Positions 1-12,270 of a DNA stretch of 64,000 nt are shown in pieces. Each line of letters begins with the position of its first letter. Positions within the stretch are counted from its first letter, which is position 1. The notes under the pieces were generated by a model. It saw only the letters and a list, made by a program, of their open reading frames with translations. It was not told where the DNA came from and searched no databases. The position numbers and the translations under genes are program-made. The DNA is from Neckera pumila (Eukaryota; Streptophyta; Bryopsida; Hypnales; Neckeraceae), in contig OZ018415.1 in assembly GCA_963969595.1 (NCBI GenBank), positions 14,570,001 through 14,634,000 on the forward strand, read 5' to 3'.

Positions 1-589
1 TGTGAATGCTGCCAGCTCCATCATTTTTGATGATTAAAAGGTTGGTGGCAACAATGGATTCTAAGAACATTTGACCCAACCCAAATACCTGCAAGAAGGA
101 ACCCTGGCCTACTTCATAAACAAATTTTCATAGTGCCAAAGTGGTCATCAAATCCATCGTTGTTTGAGGAAGCACAACAAGTAAGAGGTACCTCACATAG
201 GCAAGGCCAAGCTTTCTAGAAGAGGAATGCTCCCTAATCTCTTAACTTGCCCCCCACGTGGTCATTCAACACGGCCAATGCATACTCAACAGTCAAAATT
301 ATAAAATGGAGCTTTTTAGTGGGACATAAATTGTGCCTGATTTGGAGTTTTTTAGTAGGATAGAAGGAGTACAACCTTGTCAAACAATTTTTTTGAAAAA
401 TTGTAAAAATGGCATTCAAAAATGAACTATAGTTTTTTTTTCAAGAAGATGTTTAGATTGCCCCAAAAAACAAGATTGTCCTTAATTTTTTCATTATTAG
501 TCCAAATAGAATAATCAAAGCTTCACATGTAGACAAACTATAATACTTTAGGAATTTAAAAAAAATTATTTTGACTTTTTGCAATTTTT
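1..589. other. unrecognised AT-rich DNA at window edge
   Basis: The first 230 bases are less AT-rich than what follows, but no frame on either strand gives a recognisable protein, and the short open frames have no coding signature. The left end of the TTAA-flanked element that finishes at 804 is not visible here and may lie in this stretch or outside the window. Confidence 0.4.
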
Positions 590-804
590 TTTGTATTGCT
601 CGTTGGTTTTAGTTCTAAGCTTTTTTTGTGGTATAACTTTTGCTCCTGGTCACCAATTGAAACAAAAGTTGTATTGCCATATAGCTAATCAATCCATTTT
701 TCTATCTTATGAGAAAGTTTAAAAAAGTTTAACAAGGAATTGAGGTTACAAGAACCTGCCCAAAATCCAATTTGTTCTTTGAAGAGACAATGGGACTTTA
801 GGGG
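590..804 (-). mobile_element. right-hand end of a TTAA-flanked dispersed element
   Basis: The segment ends in CTTTAGGGG followed by TTAA at 805-808. Read on the minus strand it starts TTAACCCCTAAAG and carries the same order of words as the left end of the copy at 39217: a purine-rich stretch near GATAGAAAAATGG, then a block ending in AAAAGTTAT. I call this terminus end A. The partner end is not seen. The 'cataacttttgctcctgg' phrase at about 645 also occurs near 35470. Confidence 0.45.
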
Positions 805-808
805 TTAA

Positions 809-2656
809 AATACCAAACCCCAAATATTCTTGTTTTTATTCTAGATTTGTATGAACTTAAAAAAATGATTTTTTCTTTAACATAAATTGAATTGCAACAA
901 TTGTATTAGTGACCTTATTAAACTACACCAATCTGTACAGTAAAAAATAATTTTTTATTTATTTTGTGTGTATAGTATAAATATATCAGAACATGAAAAC
1001 CATGACTATGTTCTTGGCACCTTTGGAAGCTTAGGAAAGACAAATGTATCTTTGGATAAATTCAAAAAATGTTTCCTAGAAAAATAAAATTCTATAAGTG
1101 TGTTCCAAAGCTTAGGTTTAGCAAAATGAACTTTGTAAATAATTTATAATTGTATAGGCTTCCATCTATCAATGGAAAGTCATTTTCACTAATGAATGTA
1201 AAAACAAAGTGAGTTCTTCATTTATAAATATTATCCATTGTTGTAGATAATTCTGAGATAGATATATTGTATAAATTAAAATTTGCAAGAGCATATTCAA
1301 CATCTAATAATTATGATGACGTGTAACAATGAGTAAATTACTTTTTTCACCTTATAAGCAACATCTCAAGAATTCTGCATACTTATTTATAAAGTATTCA
1401 AATTATGAATTATTAATATATTTGAATCATCTTAGACGTAAAAAAATACACAAAAATATCCATTTCAATTATAGAATCTACCACAAAAGACACAAGAATG
1501 TTCCTATCTTATGAAAATAGGAAATAATTTCATCTCAATTTGACGAATCAATGGCCTTAATGTTTGAAATCCTTATCACAAAATCCTTATCACATTCTCA
1601 ATTCTAGTCCTATTGGTTGTCTGTATTTACAATTTGGTGAAGAATCAAAGGTTTTATACTGTTCTTGCGCTCACTTGTCAAAGATCAATTCATGCTTTCA
1701 AATAAGTTGAAGAACCTCTAGTCATTCTTGTGATAATAATTCTTTGATGGTGTAGAAGTGTTAGAGTTAATACTCTAAAGGCCCTATTTTTTTATATGGA
1801 AACAATATAAGTTTTGAATTAAAGTGGCTTGGGGATTTTGCCTTCATGTAGTTGGCATTTGATTGTTTGAAATTGGAAGGACTAGTGAGAATTCTTTGTG
1901 CATGGAGAGCATAAAGTGAACATTATATTTGAAATCATATTGCACGCATATGCTTATAGACACAAAAATATGCCTGTGATATTCTATAATGTTGTGTTAA
2001 TTTTATTTGGTCACAATGTGAAGTTGTTTGGTTGTATCAACATGTAGAATCAAAAGGTCTCTTTAGAAAGTGTTTCTTGTTTCTTGTTTTATACCTAGAT
2101 GATGTGTAGAAATGTGGATATATTGCCTTGGTAGTGATCCCCTTTTGTTTTGTGATATTGAGGGTTTTTTTACCTGTTTGTACTCTTACACTTCTTATAA
2201 GTGTTTTGGATACTACTTAGTCTTCAATTTGTCAAATTGCAACTTTTATATCCAATTTCTTTGAATTTGTCTCTTTTTGATAGAAAATTTGTTAATTTAA
2301 AAGTCCATTGAGTTACTTGTGATAAAAAAAAAGGATTGTGTATATATAGTGTGTAAAGCAGATTTTCTATATTATTGATGGATTGTGTTTCATTAGAAAT
2401 TGTGTTGCACTTGTAAATCTTGTAAGAGACAAAAATGTGTTGATAATTTTCTTGAGCATTGCATTAGCATTATTTTATACAGATGTTGAATTGTTTAGTC
2501 GTGCCAGTATTATGTTTTGACTTTTGATTGGTCTTTTTTGAGACTGATAAATCTGCGGAGCCATTTTCTCTCTTGGAACAAAGTGAGGAATAAAGACATT
2601 GCAAATTGTCATGTCTATATTGCCTTTGCATTGATCATATGTTGTTTGTGACATTA
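809..2656. other. AT-rich intergenic DNA, no gene seen
   Basis: Nothing in this stretch looks coding. The longest open frame (1329-1514, plus) is lysine-, asparagine- and isoleucine-rich and resembles translated AT-rich noise. Confidence 0.5.
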
Positions 2657-2659
2657 TAG

Positions 2660-2882
2660 CACTACAAGGAAATGGGGTGTTTTAAGTGAATTATTAAGTA
2701 TAGTCCTAAACATAAGGTTTTAAGTAATGACCTTTAAGGCAATTTTCAGCAAAATTTTACTAGAAACACATGTATTTCTAGTTGAAATTTTGCTGAAAAT
2801 TGCCTTGAAGGTCATTACTTAAAATCTTATGTCTAGGACTATACTTAAAAATTCATTTAAAGCACCCCATTCTCTTGTAGTG
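2660..2882. mobile_element. CACTA-type palindromic MITE
   Basis: This is a near-perfect palindrome of about 223 bp. It starts CACTACAAGGAAATGGGG and ends CCCCATTCTCTTGTAGTG. The termini match the CACTACAAGAAAA-type inverted repeat known for plant CACTA (En/Spm) transposons. It is flanked by the trinucleotide TAG on both sides (2657-2659 and 2883-2885), the 3-bp target duplication expected of that superfamily. It has no coding capacity, so it is non-autonomous. A second, half-length copy lies at about 38768-38907. Confidence 0.85.
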
Positions 2883-3105
2883 TAGCTCTTTTTGCTTGTT
2901 TGAAGGTACTCTTGATCTTTAAAATAGTGATGCTTATTACCAAACTCTCAATATGTGGAAGTGCAACTTTTCTCCTCCTTTCTTGTTTGTTTGTTTTTGG
3001 AAAGGAGTTGTTACTCTATGAATTGCTTGCTTTACATGTGATATATAAGGAGATGATAAATGGATCCATTTAATTGTTTTAAGGAGCGTGCAATTATATA
3101 TTAAC

Positions 3106-3708
3106 ATGGCTAAGCAACGCATAAAGCTGAGGAGCTCAGATGAAGAGATGTTTGAGGTTGATGAGGTAGTGGCATTTGAGTCGTAGGCTGTAAAGAATAT
3201 GATCAAAGACACCGGTAAGGATGCTGTCATTCCATTGCCCAATGTGGCAATGTGTCTAGCACGATCCTTGCAAAAGTTATTGAATATTGCAAGTATCAAG
3301 TGGATAACCAAAAGACTACTGAAGATAGGCCAGCTACCTCAAAAGATGACATTAAAGCGTGGGATGCTGGTTTTATAAAGGTAGATCAAGCAACTTTATT
3401 TGACCTTATCTTAGTAATATTATCTGTCTTTTTTCCTATCATTTTTCACATGATTAAGCTAACTAATTGGTTGCTAAATTATAATTAATGTGTATGATCT
3501 TTCTAATCTACTGGAATATGATATTATCTATGGGCTACCAACTATTTGAACATAAAAAATTTGTTGGATTTGACATGCCAAATTGTGTCTGATATGATAA
3601 AGGGAAGGACTCCAAAGGAGATTAGGAAGACATTTAACATAAAAAAATGACTTCACTCCTGAGGAAGAAGAAGAAGTTCGAAGAGAGAATCAATGGGCAT
3701 TTGAGTAG
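3106..3708 (+). pseudogene. SKP1: SKP1-like pseudogene with decayed intron
   Basis: SKP1 is the adaptor of SCF ubiquitin ligases that bridges cullin and F-box proteins. Conceptual reading from ATG 3106 gives KLRSSDEEMFEVDEVVAFES, then [61 protein letters not shown], and finally the family's typical C-terminal ENQWAFE followed by TAG (3706-3708). The order covers the whole BTB/POZ-like fold and the C-terminal F-box-binding part. Lesions: an in-frame TAG at about 3187 where a Gln codon is usual, a frameshift near 3245-3252, and an extra A in the run near 3642. A non-coding insert of about 120 bp follows FDLIL, at the known intron position of plant SKP1 genes; its acceptor AG looks lost. Keeping the intron marks it as a duplicated, not retroposed, copy. 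Confidence 0.9.
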
Positions 3709-5205
3709 ACACTTTAGAACAAGCCATTGCAAGAATTGTTTGAGGAGGTTACTTTTTTGTGCACATAGAACTCATGGACTTCCATTATCACCTATATATT
3801 GATACCTCAACGTAATCAATATTTCAGATATCTTACAAAGTCCAAATCTGTATCCACCTACGTTATTGACTTTGTAGATGAAAAAACTCAGATGACATCA
3901 ATTATCAACCCATTAGTTTTTTCTTCAATTTCAAATTTATGACCCTTCTTTACATGATTGTATAATATTGTCACACTGTTTGCTGATGAGTTTTGTTGCA
4001 CCTCCTCAATAATGAATGCATGATACATTATTTTCTATATTCTCATTGAGATTTTGCTGGTTGATTTTTGATATCTATAACCCCTAAATGATCTATTGGC
4101 CATATCATCTTCCTTCAAAATCCTAAAATACAAACTTCATCGTGTCACCTAATGTATCGGGAAGTTTTTAAACTACAAAACTATTGGCATGAATAAGGTA
4201 GGAAGCCCACTCCAGACTATTTTGGTCACAATGTATAGATATAGTTATTGGATTTATAATTTCTTCTAGTAGAAGAATGGCAAATCAAGGTTTATTTCAC
4301 ATATCTTTCAGTCAAATCTTTCTAGGTGGTCCCTAGAGGGATTATTTTGGCCTTTTGGATTCTAATGTGGCTCTCTTACTTCCTTACATGGTTCTAATGC
4401 TTTCAAAAATTCCAAAACTTTCAGTCTCAATTGCACACTCAATGCAACAAAAATTACATTAGAATGGAACACAATTGAATTGGATCCAAAAATCAAGCTC
4501 TCAATTGGACTTCATTCTATAATGGATTGCTTACTTTGATTGACTTTTTGATGGTTGCAAAATATTTTTGTGATGCTAGTTAAGACTGTGGCAAGGCAAA
4601 TAAGATATTGAGACTCTAAAGAATGCTATAACAAATTGGAAATTTTAGATTCTAAATGCTAATTTCACTTTCTAAATGATGATTTTGAATAAGATTTAAA
4701 TATTATTGACATGCAATTTTTCTCATAATATCATTCATCAGGGCAAAAGGCTCCATCGAATAAAAGGATAGAAGAAAGTAATTTAGTAGTTGTTAGTTGT
4801 ACATTAAGAAAGGTACAACAACATCAAATAGTCAATGTTTGTATAGGATAAATATCTATAGTGAAGAAGAGTCTTACACCAATTACAGATTGTCTGGTCT
4901 CGCCATCCCACCATCCAATGTCAAAGAAATAGCCCTCAACAAACATATAGACATCAAAAAAGGAATTGTACAAATGTTTAAACATTCTTGCAGTAGTAGA
5001 AAAAACAAAAAATTACATTCACTTTTAGACTGAAAACAATGTATAGACCATTCCATTGAACAATTACACTCTTTGCTATTGTAACTTCACAATAAGTTCA
5101 CCATATGAACCTTCTATTAAGGGCATCTAAGGTAGTTCTCTTAATTATGTCATAAGGATATAGGTATCAAGTGTTGTCCCCAAAATGCACATAATAATAT
5201 GGAAT
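3709..5205. other. intergenic DNA, no gene seen
   Basis: The sequence is AT-rich with no supported gene. The frame at 4797-5033 lacks any family signature. The last stretch is 3' flank of the BPI/LBP gene. Confidence 0.5.
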
Positions 5206-8200
5206 TCACCTGTGTGTTGCAAAAAGAGGATGAAGGGTTCTGATTATTCCACCCTTGTAATACACATCGCCGCATACAAAAATGAAGCCGTCCTCGTATT
5301 GAATGTCCGCATTTTCAAGGTCCACAATTGGCATCACTGGTAAAGGGAAGCCTTTCTTCAACTTCTTGTTCAAAATGGGAAGGATCACTCTTGAGATGAT
5401 TGTTCGCAATGTATGCTGTGTAGGCCAAATATGAATCCACTAATGAAACTTGCCGTGAAACCAATCGTAAATGCAAATACTTGCTTGAAATGTATATAAT
5501 TACATTCTACACATGAGGGCCTAAAGTTGAATTTGGTGAATCTCTAATTAATACATTGACATTTTATAACTTAAATAGAAAATGGGGTGTTTCAAATTGT
5601 GTGTACTCCAGTGCTTGATTTTAGAATGTAGATTGTATTTTTAATTTATAGTGAATATGTATGTTATTTTTAAAGTGAAATGATCATTTAAAACAAGTTT
5701 TGTAAATAATTCTTAAGAAAATAAGGAACTAAGAAATAAATAATTAAAAAAAAAATTGTCGAAAAATCTATAACTATTTAAAAAAAATTAAAAAACAATC
5801 CATATTGCAAAGATTTGGAGATTTAAAAGCCATTAAAAATCTCAAAGTATCAATATTGTGAAACTATCAAAATTTGATTTAGACAAAATGAACAACTCAC
5901 CTGAAGGACTTTAACTGGAAATCTACCCACGTTGCTCCAAATCAGTTCAAGGTTTAGCTCATCCAACATAACTTTAGCCGTAATGTTATTGCCCACAACG
6001 TTTACAATTGTATCCATAGATAATGCCTATCAAGCACAAAAAACACAATTATCAAGGGCTTAGTACTTTTAGTATTTGAAATGCACTAGTATGAAACATG
6101 ATTTTCTTAGATCAAAGAAAAGAACACAAAAAGACTCATAACTAGTCAAATTGGTCAAATTAACTAGTGAAATTGAGGGTGTGGAGTCTTGAATTAGTAA
6201 ATTCCTAATTAGAACTAGCTCGAAAAGAGACCAAAGTTTTTTCCTGTAGAGCTTGAATGAAAAAGTTGTAAATTTGGAAAGATCAAGCAATGTCAATTTC
6301 ACTTTTGCACATGTTTTGATTTTTCAACCTTCATATCTTTCATTCTATAACTCCAAAGATTGATTAGATTGAAGATTTGAGATTACACTACAATGATAGA
6401 AACATTTTCTTTAAATTTCAAATAGATATTATGAAGGACAAGAAAAAAGAAACACAAGGTGAAAAACAAGGATGAAGTTTAGGATATCAAAAATATAAGG
6501 GAGTTTTGACATGATAAATTCCCAAACTCACCAAAGATATGCAAGCTACAGGCACAAATTGTCCATCTGATTTCACCAACAAGATCACTTCTGCAATAGC
6601 ATTTGTTGTAACACCATTCCTCTGTAGCTGCACGGAGGGTGCCGCAGAACAAGAAAAGGCCAATGCTATGTCCATGTTGGGATATTTTTTGTACAATTGG
6701 GGTATGAGCCATCGCCAAAAATGAGTGTTTAACCATGCCTCTTGTGGGAGCTCGTCAACTAGCCATTCAAGAATCCCAGCCTATAACAAACTATAACTCC
6801 ATCAGTTCAATACCATACCTACAAAATTGAGTTTTTGAATATGGATGTGAGAGTGGCTAATGACCCATGGAATGTTTATATTATTCATAAGAATAAGTTT
6901 TGGTAAATTACAAAATCAAAAATATTTTGAAAGACATTTTTTTCCATACATTTGTTTTTGAAAATATAATTTCTTGAAAATTTAGGCATTTATATAAAAA
7001 TCATTCTATATATGCCAACCTTACTATTGAGGATATAAAAACTCGTTAAACAACTATCACTATAAATGTTAGATTGGACCAGAGTGCGCTAGTAGGAGAT
7101 TTCATTTGTTGATTTATGCTTTTCCAGTTATTCCAAATTTATGTCTAATTTTGAAAGACAAAACTAGGCAATCTCCATTAGTTTAGGCATAAAAAGGGTC
7201 CACAAAAGTTTGAGTTAATAATTTTTGCAACTTCTTCTTCTTTCCACCCTTAAATGAACTAATTGACAAATGTGCACAAAAATCACTAAATACTAAACAA
7301 CCACATAAGCACTAGTTGAAAAGAGGTCTTAGATCACCAAGCTACATTGCAAAAGTATGGTTCCAAAGGTCTATAAGGACACTAGCTTGCTACCCATTGG
7401 AGCCTTATGAAACCATATTCTTGCACTATTGCTTAATACTCCAAGATCTATAGTCACATCATTGAAGAATAAACATAAAAATCTTTTTTCAACATATTGA
7501 GATGTACTTCATCCATTTTTTGTAGCTCCAACAATAAGCTTTCGAAGACATTCATAATCCAACCATTGGACACCAAGACTCTTATAAATGTCAGGACTTT
7601 TAGAGGTTTAGTGAAGCTGTAACAAGTTGGAAGAGTATGCACCTCATAGTACACCGCGGCGGCCGAGTTCACAACATAGTTGCAAAGAGCAATGGTGACC
7701 ATCTTGGTGGAATCTCTACAGAACAACCCGGGTTGCAACCCAAAGTCTGGGAAGGAGAAGTTGGAGGGAGGTTTCACCATAGAGTTGAATTCCCCTCTCA
7801 CACCCACACTCAAAAAAGACGGGCCCACCAACGGATCCTGCACAATAGTCACATCCATAGCAGAAACTCCATCTATAGGGAGGAAGCGGGGCAAGGCTTG
7901 TAAATAATTGTCCAGGAACTCCGCACTTGCCAATATTTTTTTCATCACCGCGATTTCTATTGCAGCACGAATCTCCTCTTCAAATGTGTGCACAAACCTG
8001 TGTGAAGTGCAGTACACTTTAAGGTAACTACACCTAATTGTAACCCATTTTAAAAACAAGTCTCCTAAAAATTCTTGCCCAAAATGTAAGGCAGAAGCAA
8101 ACATGCACTGTAGTTTATTTGTATGGAGTGTCACAAGGAGGCTTTACCTAGTCCAAGATTGAACAGAACATTTTGGAATTCAAACAAAGGCAAGATTTGC

Positions 8201-10071
8201 ACTTACACTCGATAAAGCCATGTTGCCCCTCCTTCCACTTCAATCTTGAGGTCGTCGATATAGGTTCCACACTCCACCATTGTCAACCGCAGCGCTCCAT
8301 TTTGAGCTATAAGAGTGAAGGTCACGCCCGCTTGCATGCCACTAACCTGCACCACAGGAAACAATTTGTTGGCTCTGGAACGAAGGGGATCGGAGGAGGA
8401 CAACATCATCCTGACAAGCGAAGTGAGAAAGTTTGAGGAGGTTCTTATGTACACTACAATGTTTAGGGTACTCAAAATTTGAGCCTTATTTAGTCCTTAA
8501 TAAGAAGTAAGCTACACCTGAAATACAAATACACCATTGAGATAAACTAGTGATCCTCTCCAAGTGATCATTCATAAACATCACAAAACCAAAACAAATC
8601 ACGAGCAGTGATCATTGAAAAACATCACCAAACCAAACCAAACCAAGCACATTATGCGATAACGGTGATCATTCCATAACATCACAAAACCAAAAGCAAA
8701 GCACGAGCAGAGATCCTTGAAAAAAATAACAGAACAAGACCAAGCACATCATGAGATAACAGTGATCATTCGACAGCACTCACAAAACCAAACTATAACA
8801 TGCACAGAGATCAATCAAAAACATCACAAAACCAAACCAAACAAAGCACACCATGCGACAGCAGTGATCAAATCCATTACATCCCCAAAACAAAACAAAA
8901 TAGGCACAAAGATCATTCAGCAACATCTGAAAACCCAACCAAACAAGCACATCCTGAGATAACAGTGATCATTCCATAACGTTTCCAAACCAAGAGATCA
9001 TTCAATAACACCAGAAAACCAAGCAAAACACACACACTGGTGATTCAGTAACATCACCAAACCAAAACCAAAACCAAGCACATCATGCGATTATAACAGT
9101 GATCATTCACTAACATCACAAAACCAAACTGATACAGGCACAGAGATCCTTGAAAAGAATAACCAAACCAAACCAAACAAGCGATAACAGCGATCATTTC
9201 ATTCCATAAAATCCCAAAACCAAAACCAATTACGCACAACGATCATTCCATCACATTTCAAAACCAAACCACGCAGAGAGATCATTCAATAACACCCTAA
9301 AACCATACACGCACCAAACTAAACACGCCCAGTGATCATTCACTAACATCACCAAACCAAACCAAACGACGCACAGAGATTCTTGAAAAGCATCACAAAA
9401 CCAAACCAACAAGCACATTATGCGATAACAGTGATCTTCTTTCCATCACATCCAAAAACCAAAAGCCAAAAACCAAAAACCAATCACACAGAGACTATTC
9501 AACAACATCCCAAAACCAAACTACGCACAGGGATCAACCAAATGCAACTCAAACTCAAACCTCGTAATCCACAGAACCCCTAGAAAACTACAGAAACACA
9601 AGCTTTGAGAATCAAGATGCCCACCTTGACATGAGCCCATCCTTCGTCCATTACCGAAAATGGCACATACGCCGCAGAATACTGATATGCCCAATGAAAC
9701 CGCATCCCCACCTCCACATCTCCCACAAACACAGTGATTCCCGTCTTCCCGAGGTCCACATTAGAGTCTGAGACTTTCGCCCCTGACAGCTCGACGTGGG
9801 AGAGTTGAACTTCGACGCGACCGATAGGCGAGGTCACATGTGTCTTCACGTCGGACGGCGGCGAGATCTCCGAGAGAAGCGAATTTAAGACGACCGACTT
9901 GGCGTATTGCAATCCTGATTGGGATAGCGTCACCGTGATGCCTGCCACTGATGGGGAGTCCTTGGGAGAGGATTGGGAGTAATTGGTGTTGTTTGTGGCG
10001 GAAGCAGATGGGGTTTCAGTGAGGAGGAAAATGGCGATGAGAACATACAGGAGAGTGGTTATTTGGGCCAT
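5206..10071 (-). CDS. BPI/LBP family protein (lipid/LPS-binding), 6 exons
   Basis: Exons (minus): 9625-10071, 8207-8346, 7643-7997, 6532-6780, 5901-6026, 5206-5415; phases join cleanly and give 508 aa. The start at 10071 opens with a secretion signal (MAQITTLLYVLIAIFLL, cleavage likely after about residue 25), so the product is probably secreted or vacuolar. Residues about 40-250 form the N-terminal BPI barrel (GRVEVQLSHVELS, VECGTYIDDLKIEVEGG, AAAVYYE). Residues about 280-508 form the C-terminal barrel (WRWLIPQLYKKYPNMDIAL, FVPVACISL, GFPLPVMPIVDLENADI). The order and length match plant BPI/LBP proteins (about 490 aa), of which the Arabidopsis LBR proteins bind bacterial lipopolysaccharide; ligand binding here is inferred. 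Donors are GTGGGC, GTAAGT, GTGCAT, GTGAGT, GTGAGT; all acceptors end in AG. Intron 1 holds a minisatellite and the 5' flank another. The last exon reads to TGA at 5206. Confidence 0.9.
8530..9545. repeat. degenerate minisatellite inside intron 1 of the BPI/LBP gene
   Basis: About 1 kb of the 1278-bp intron is built from variants of GTGATCATTC, then AACATCACAAAACCAAACC, then AAGCACATCATGCGATAACA. Units alternate roughly every 45-60 bp, about twenty in all, and are quite diverged. Poor in G on the plus strand and rich in AAACCAAA, it reads through in several frames without meaning. Confidence 0.7.
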
Positions 10072-10072
10072 T

Positions 10073-10800
10073 TTTGAAAGGGTTTCAATGGTGCAAGAAT
10101 GTGCAAAACATTATAGGCGACACTCAATCGAAAATTCAAGGGAATTGGAGTACTGTACCGCAAAGAATAAACCCTACAAAATTCGGAGACTCCCAATTGC
10201 TTGAAGAAGATCGTGACAGCAATTCGAGGTAATGTGCACACGCAGGAAACGCTAACCCATTGAAAAATCGGAGAGACACCCCAAGTAATTCTTGAAAGAG
10301 TTTCGATGTTACCCGATTGTGCAAAATATTCTACGCGGATTTCCAAGTTGGGGAGATGCGGGATGGATTCGTGAGAGGAATTGGAAGGAACTGGAGTATT
10401 GGACCCTGAAAGCTAGCTAATTCCTTGGAAAATTGGGAGACACCCACTTGCTTAGAGAAGAATTGAGACAGTAATTGAGACACCTACTCGAGGTACCGGT
10501 AATTGGCAAGCCGCGGAAACGCTTATCCCTGGAAATTGGGAGACACCCAATTGCTTGAAGCAGATTCGTGACACTAACTGAACTAAATTTGCACAATGCG
10601 CCGCAAAGGCTAATCCCTTGCAACGTTGCAGAGACACCCAGTTGCTTGAAGAATTCGTGACAGTAATTCCAAGTCCATTTGCACGCCGCTGAAACGCTAA
10701 TCCTTTGGTAAACCCGGAGAAACGTCCAATTGCTAGAAGTCGTATTCGCGACACCAACTGATAGAAGTTGACACACACCGCAAACGCGAAAATTCTACGA
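10073..10800. repeat. about 90-bp tandem repeats touching the BPI/LBP start codon
   Basis: A unit with the core GAGACACCCAATTGCTTGAA, followed by a GTGACAGTAATT-like block and a GCCGCGGAAACGCTAATCCC-like block, recurs near 10184, 10271, 10356, 10436, 10539, 10630 and 10718. A partial unit begins directly upstream of the ATG (10073-10120). Spacing is 80-103 bp. The array covers the position of the 5' UTR and core promoter, so unit number could affect expression; that is inference. Confidence 0.7.
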
Positions 10801-12270
10801 TTCCTTACAAGTTCGGCGACTTGGATTACACTCCCAAGCTACCAAATTATAAAATAGACTACTCTGACGAACACAATCCCACGAATGCTGTATTGCGGTT
10901 GAAGATGAAGCCCAGGTTCACAACCAGTAGCGAAACCCCAGAAGAAATGAATGTTGTTCAACGTGGAAAGCATGGGGTAATAAGCAACGTTCACCAATCG
11001 ACAACACAAAAGCCCACACCGTAGTACGCCGGCAGCTCAGCTCGTACGCAGAACCATAATCTAATGGTATATTCTTCACGGCACTGGCCCTGCCCGATAT
11101 TTTTACTGTGGCAAAGTGCAGCTGCGCAAGATCAATATTATCATTGGCTCTGTCCCAAAGGACAGAATGTGGTTCAGAATCTGAGATTCTAAATCCTATC
11201 TACAATCACAAACACACTGCACAACTCGGGTAGGGTTTGGTTGGAGTGGAGATGTGGAATCCGACTGGTCAATAAAATGAACCTACGACAGAGTGCTTGT
11301 TATATGAAACTCGTCTTCGTTACACTGGCAGATTTTCAAAGTGTGAGATCGAAACTTTGAACGCTACTGCTTCGAAATTTGGACTTTTTAGTGGGTTTGA
11401 GGCGATCAACTGGAAGCAAAATTTTGCTACAGAAACTTGGAATTGAAGGCGCGGTCACGCAGGTATTCATCTGAATGTCTATTCCAAGTTTCTGTAGCAA
11501 TTCAATAATGTCAATTTTCAATCCACTAAGAAAAGAGAATTTATTGCCACATGATCCCTCAAAAAACATTTCGAACGAACGGACTATCGCTCCAAATGGC
11601 TCAAAAAGTTCATCCATAGCTCTGCTCTACTACACCATTGGCTAGAGTGCGTCCACGGAAAGTCCATTGCCAATGGCGATGAGCTTTTATTGTGAAGAAT
11701 GTTGGGATCTATGAGTACACAGGAAATCCGTATCAAATCAATCAATCTAGCTGCTGTTCGGTCAAGAATTTCCCTCAAATTCCTCCATTGCACAGGAACT
11801 GAGAAGTCCCACAACCTTTCCAGATAAGAGTCAGTCCTACACTATCGAACCATCCCCCGCAATGGCGACATTACAACACGCCAGCCTTACCAAAATCACA
11901 CGCCACCACATTTCTCACGGCGCAGCTTGTCGAAATCTGTCAAAATCTGAAGAGAGAGTAACAGCAACTCCGGTACATTAAGAGTCTGTTTCATTGTTCA
12001 AGCTCCCACAGGAGAGTGAGAGTGAAAGCGAGAACGCCTGTCAAAGTAACAATCGAATGGCAGGCTTTAAGGTTTCCGAACGGGCCCAAATATGAAGAGA
12101 ATTAAGCACAACCCAAATGGAATGAATGATCTTCCACTCTTCGTGAATGATTTGCACGTTCTCGGAGACTACCGAAGAGAATTGGGCACACTCGTACTGC
12201 GGATTGTTCACGGATTGTTGTTGTCACTCCAGGGTTACAGGCCACGGAAATAGGACTTCGCGCCCCCCTG
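10801..12270. other. intergenic region between the BPI/LBP promoter and the LBD 3' end
   Basis: No supported gene. It holds the BPI/LBP upstream region at one side and the probable 3' UTR and flank of the LBD gene at the other. Open frames at 11336-11617 and 11584-11814 (minus) carry no family signature. A long inverted duplication lies at about 11380-11535. Confidence 0.5.
11380..11535. repeat. inverted duplication with long hairpin potential
   Basis: The 20-bp arms TTGCTACAGAAACTTGGAAT (11424-11443) and its exact complement (11481-11500) face each other across 37 bases. Imperfect pairing continues outwards for roughly 40 more bases on each side (TTTAGTGGGTTTGA against the complement of CAATCCACTAAG). 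It lies about 0.75 kb beyond the LBD stop codon and would form a stem of 60-70 bp. Confidence 0.6.
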
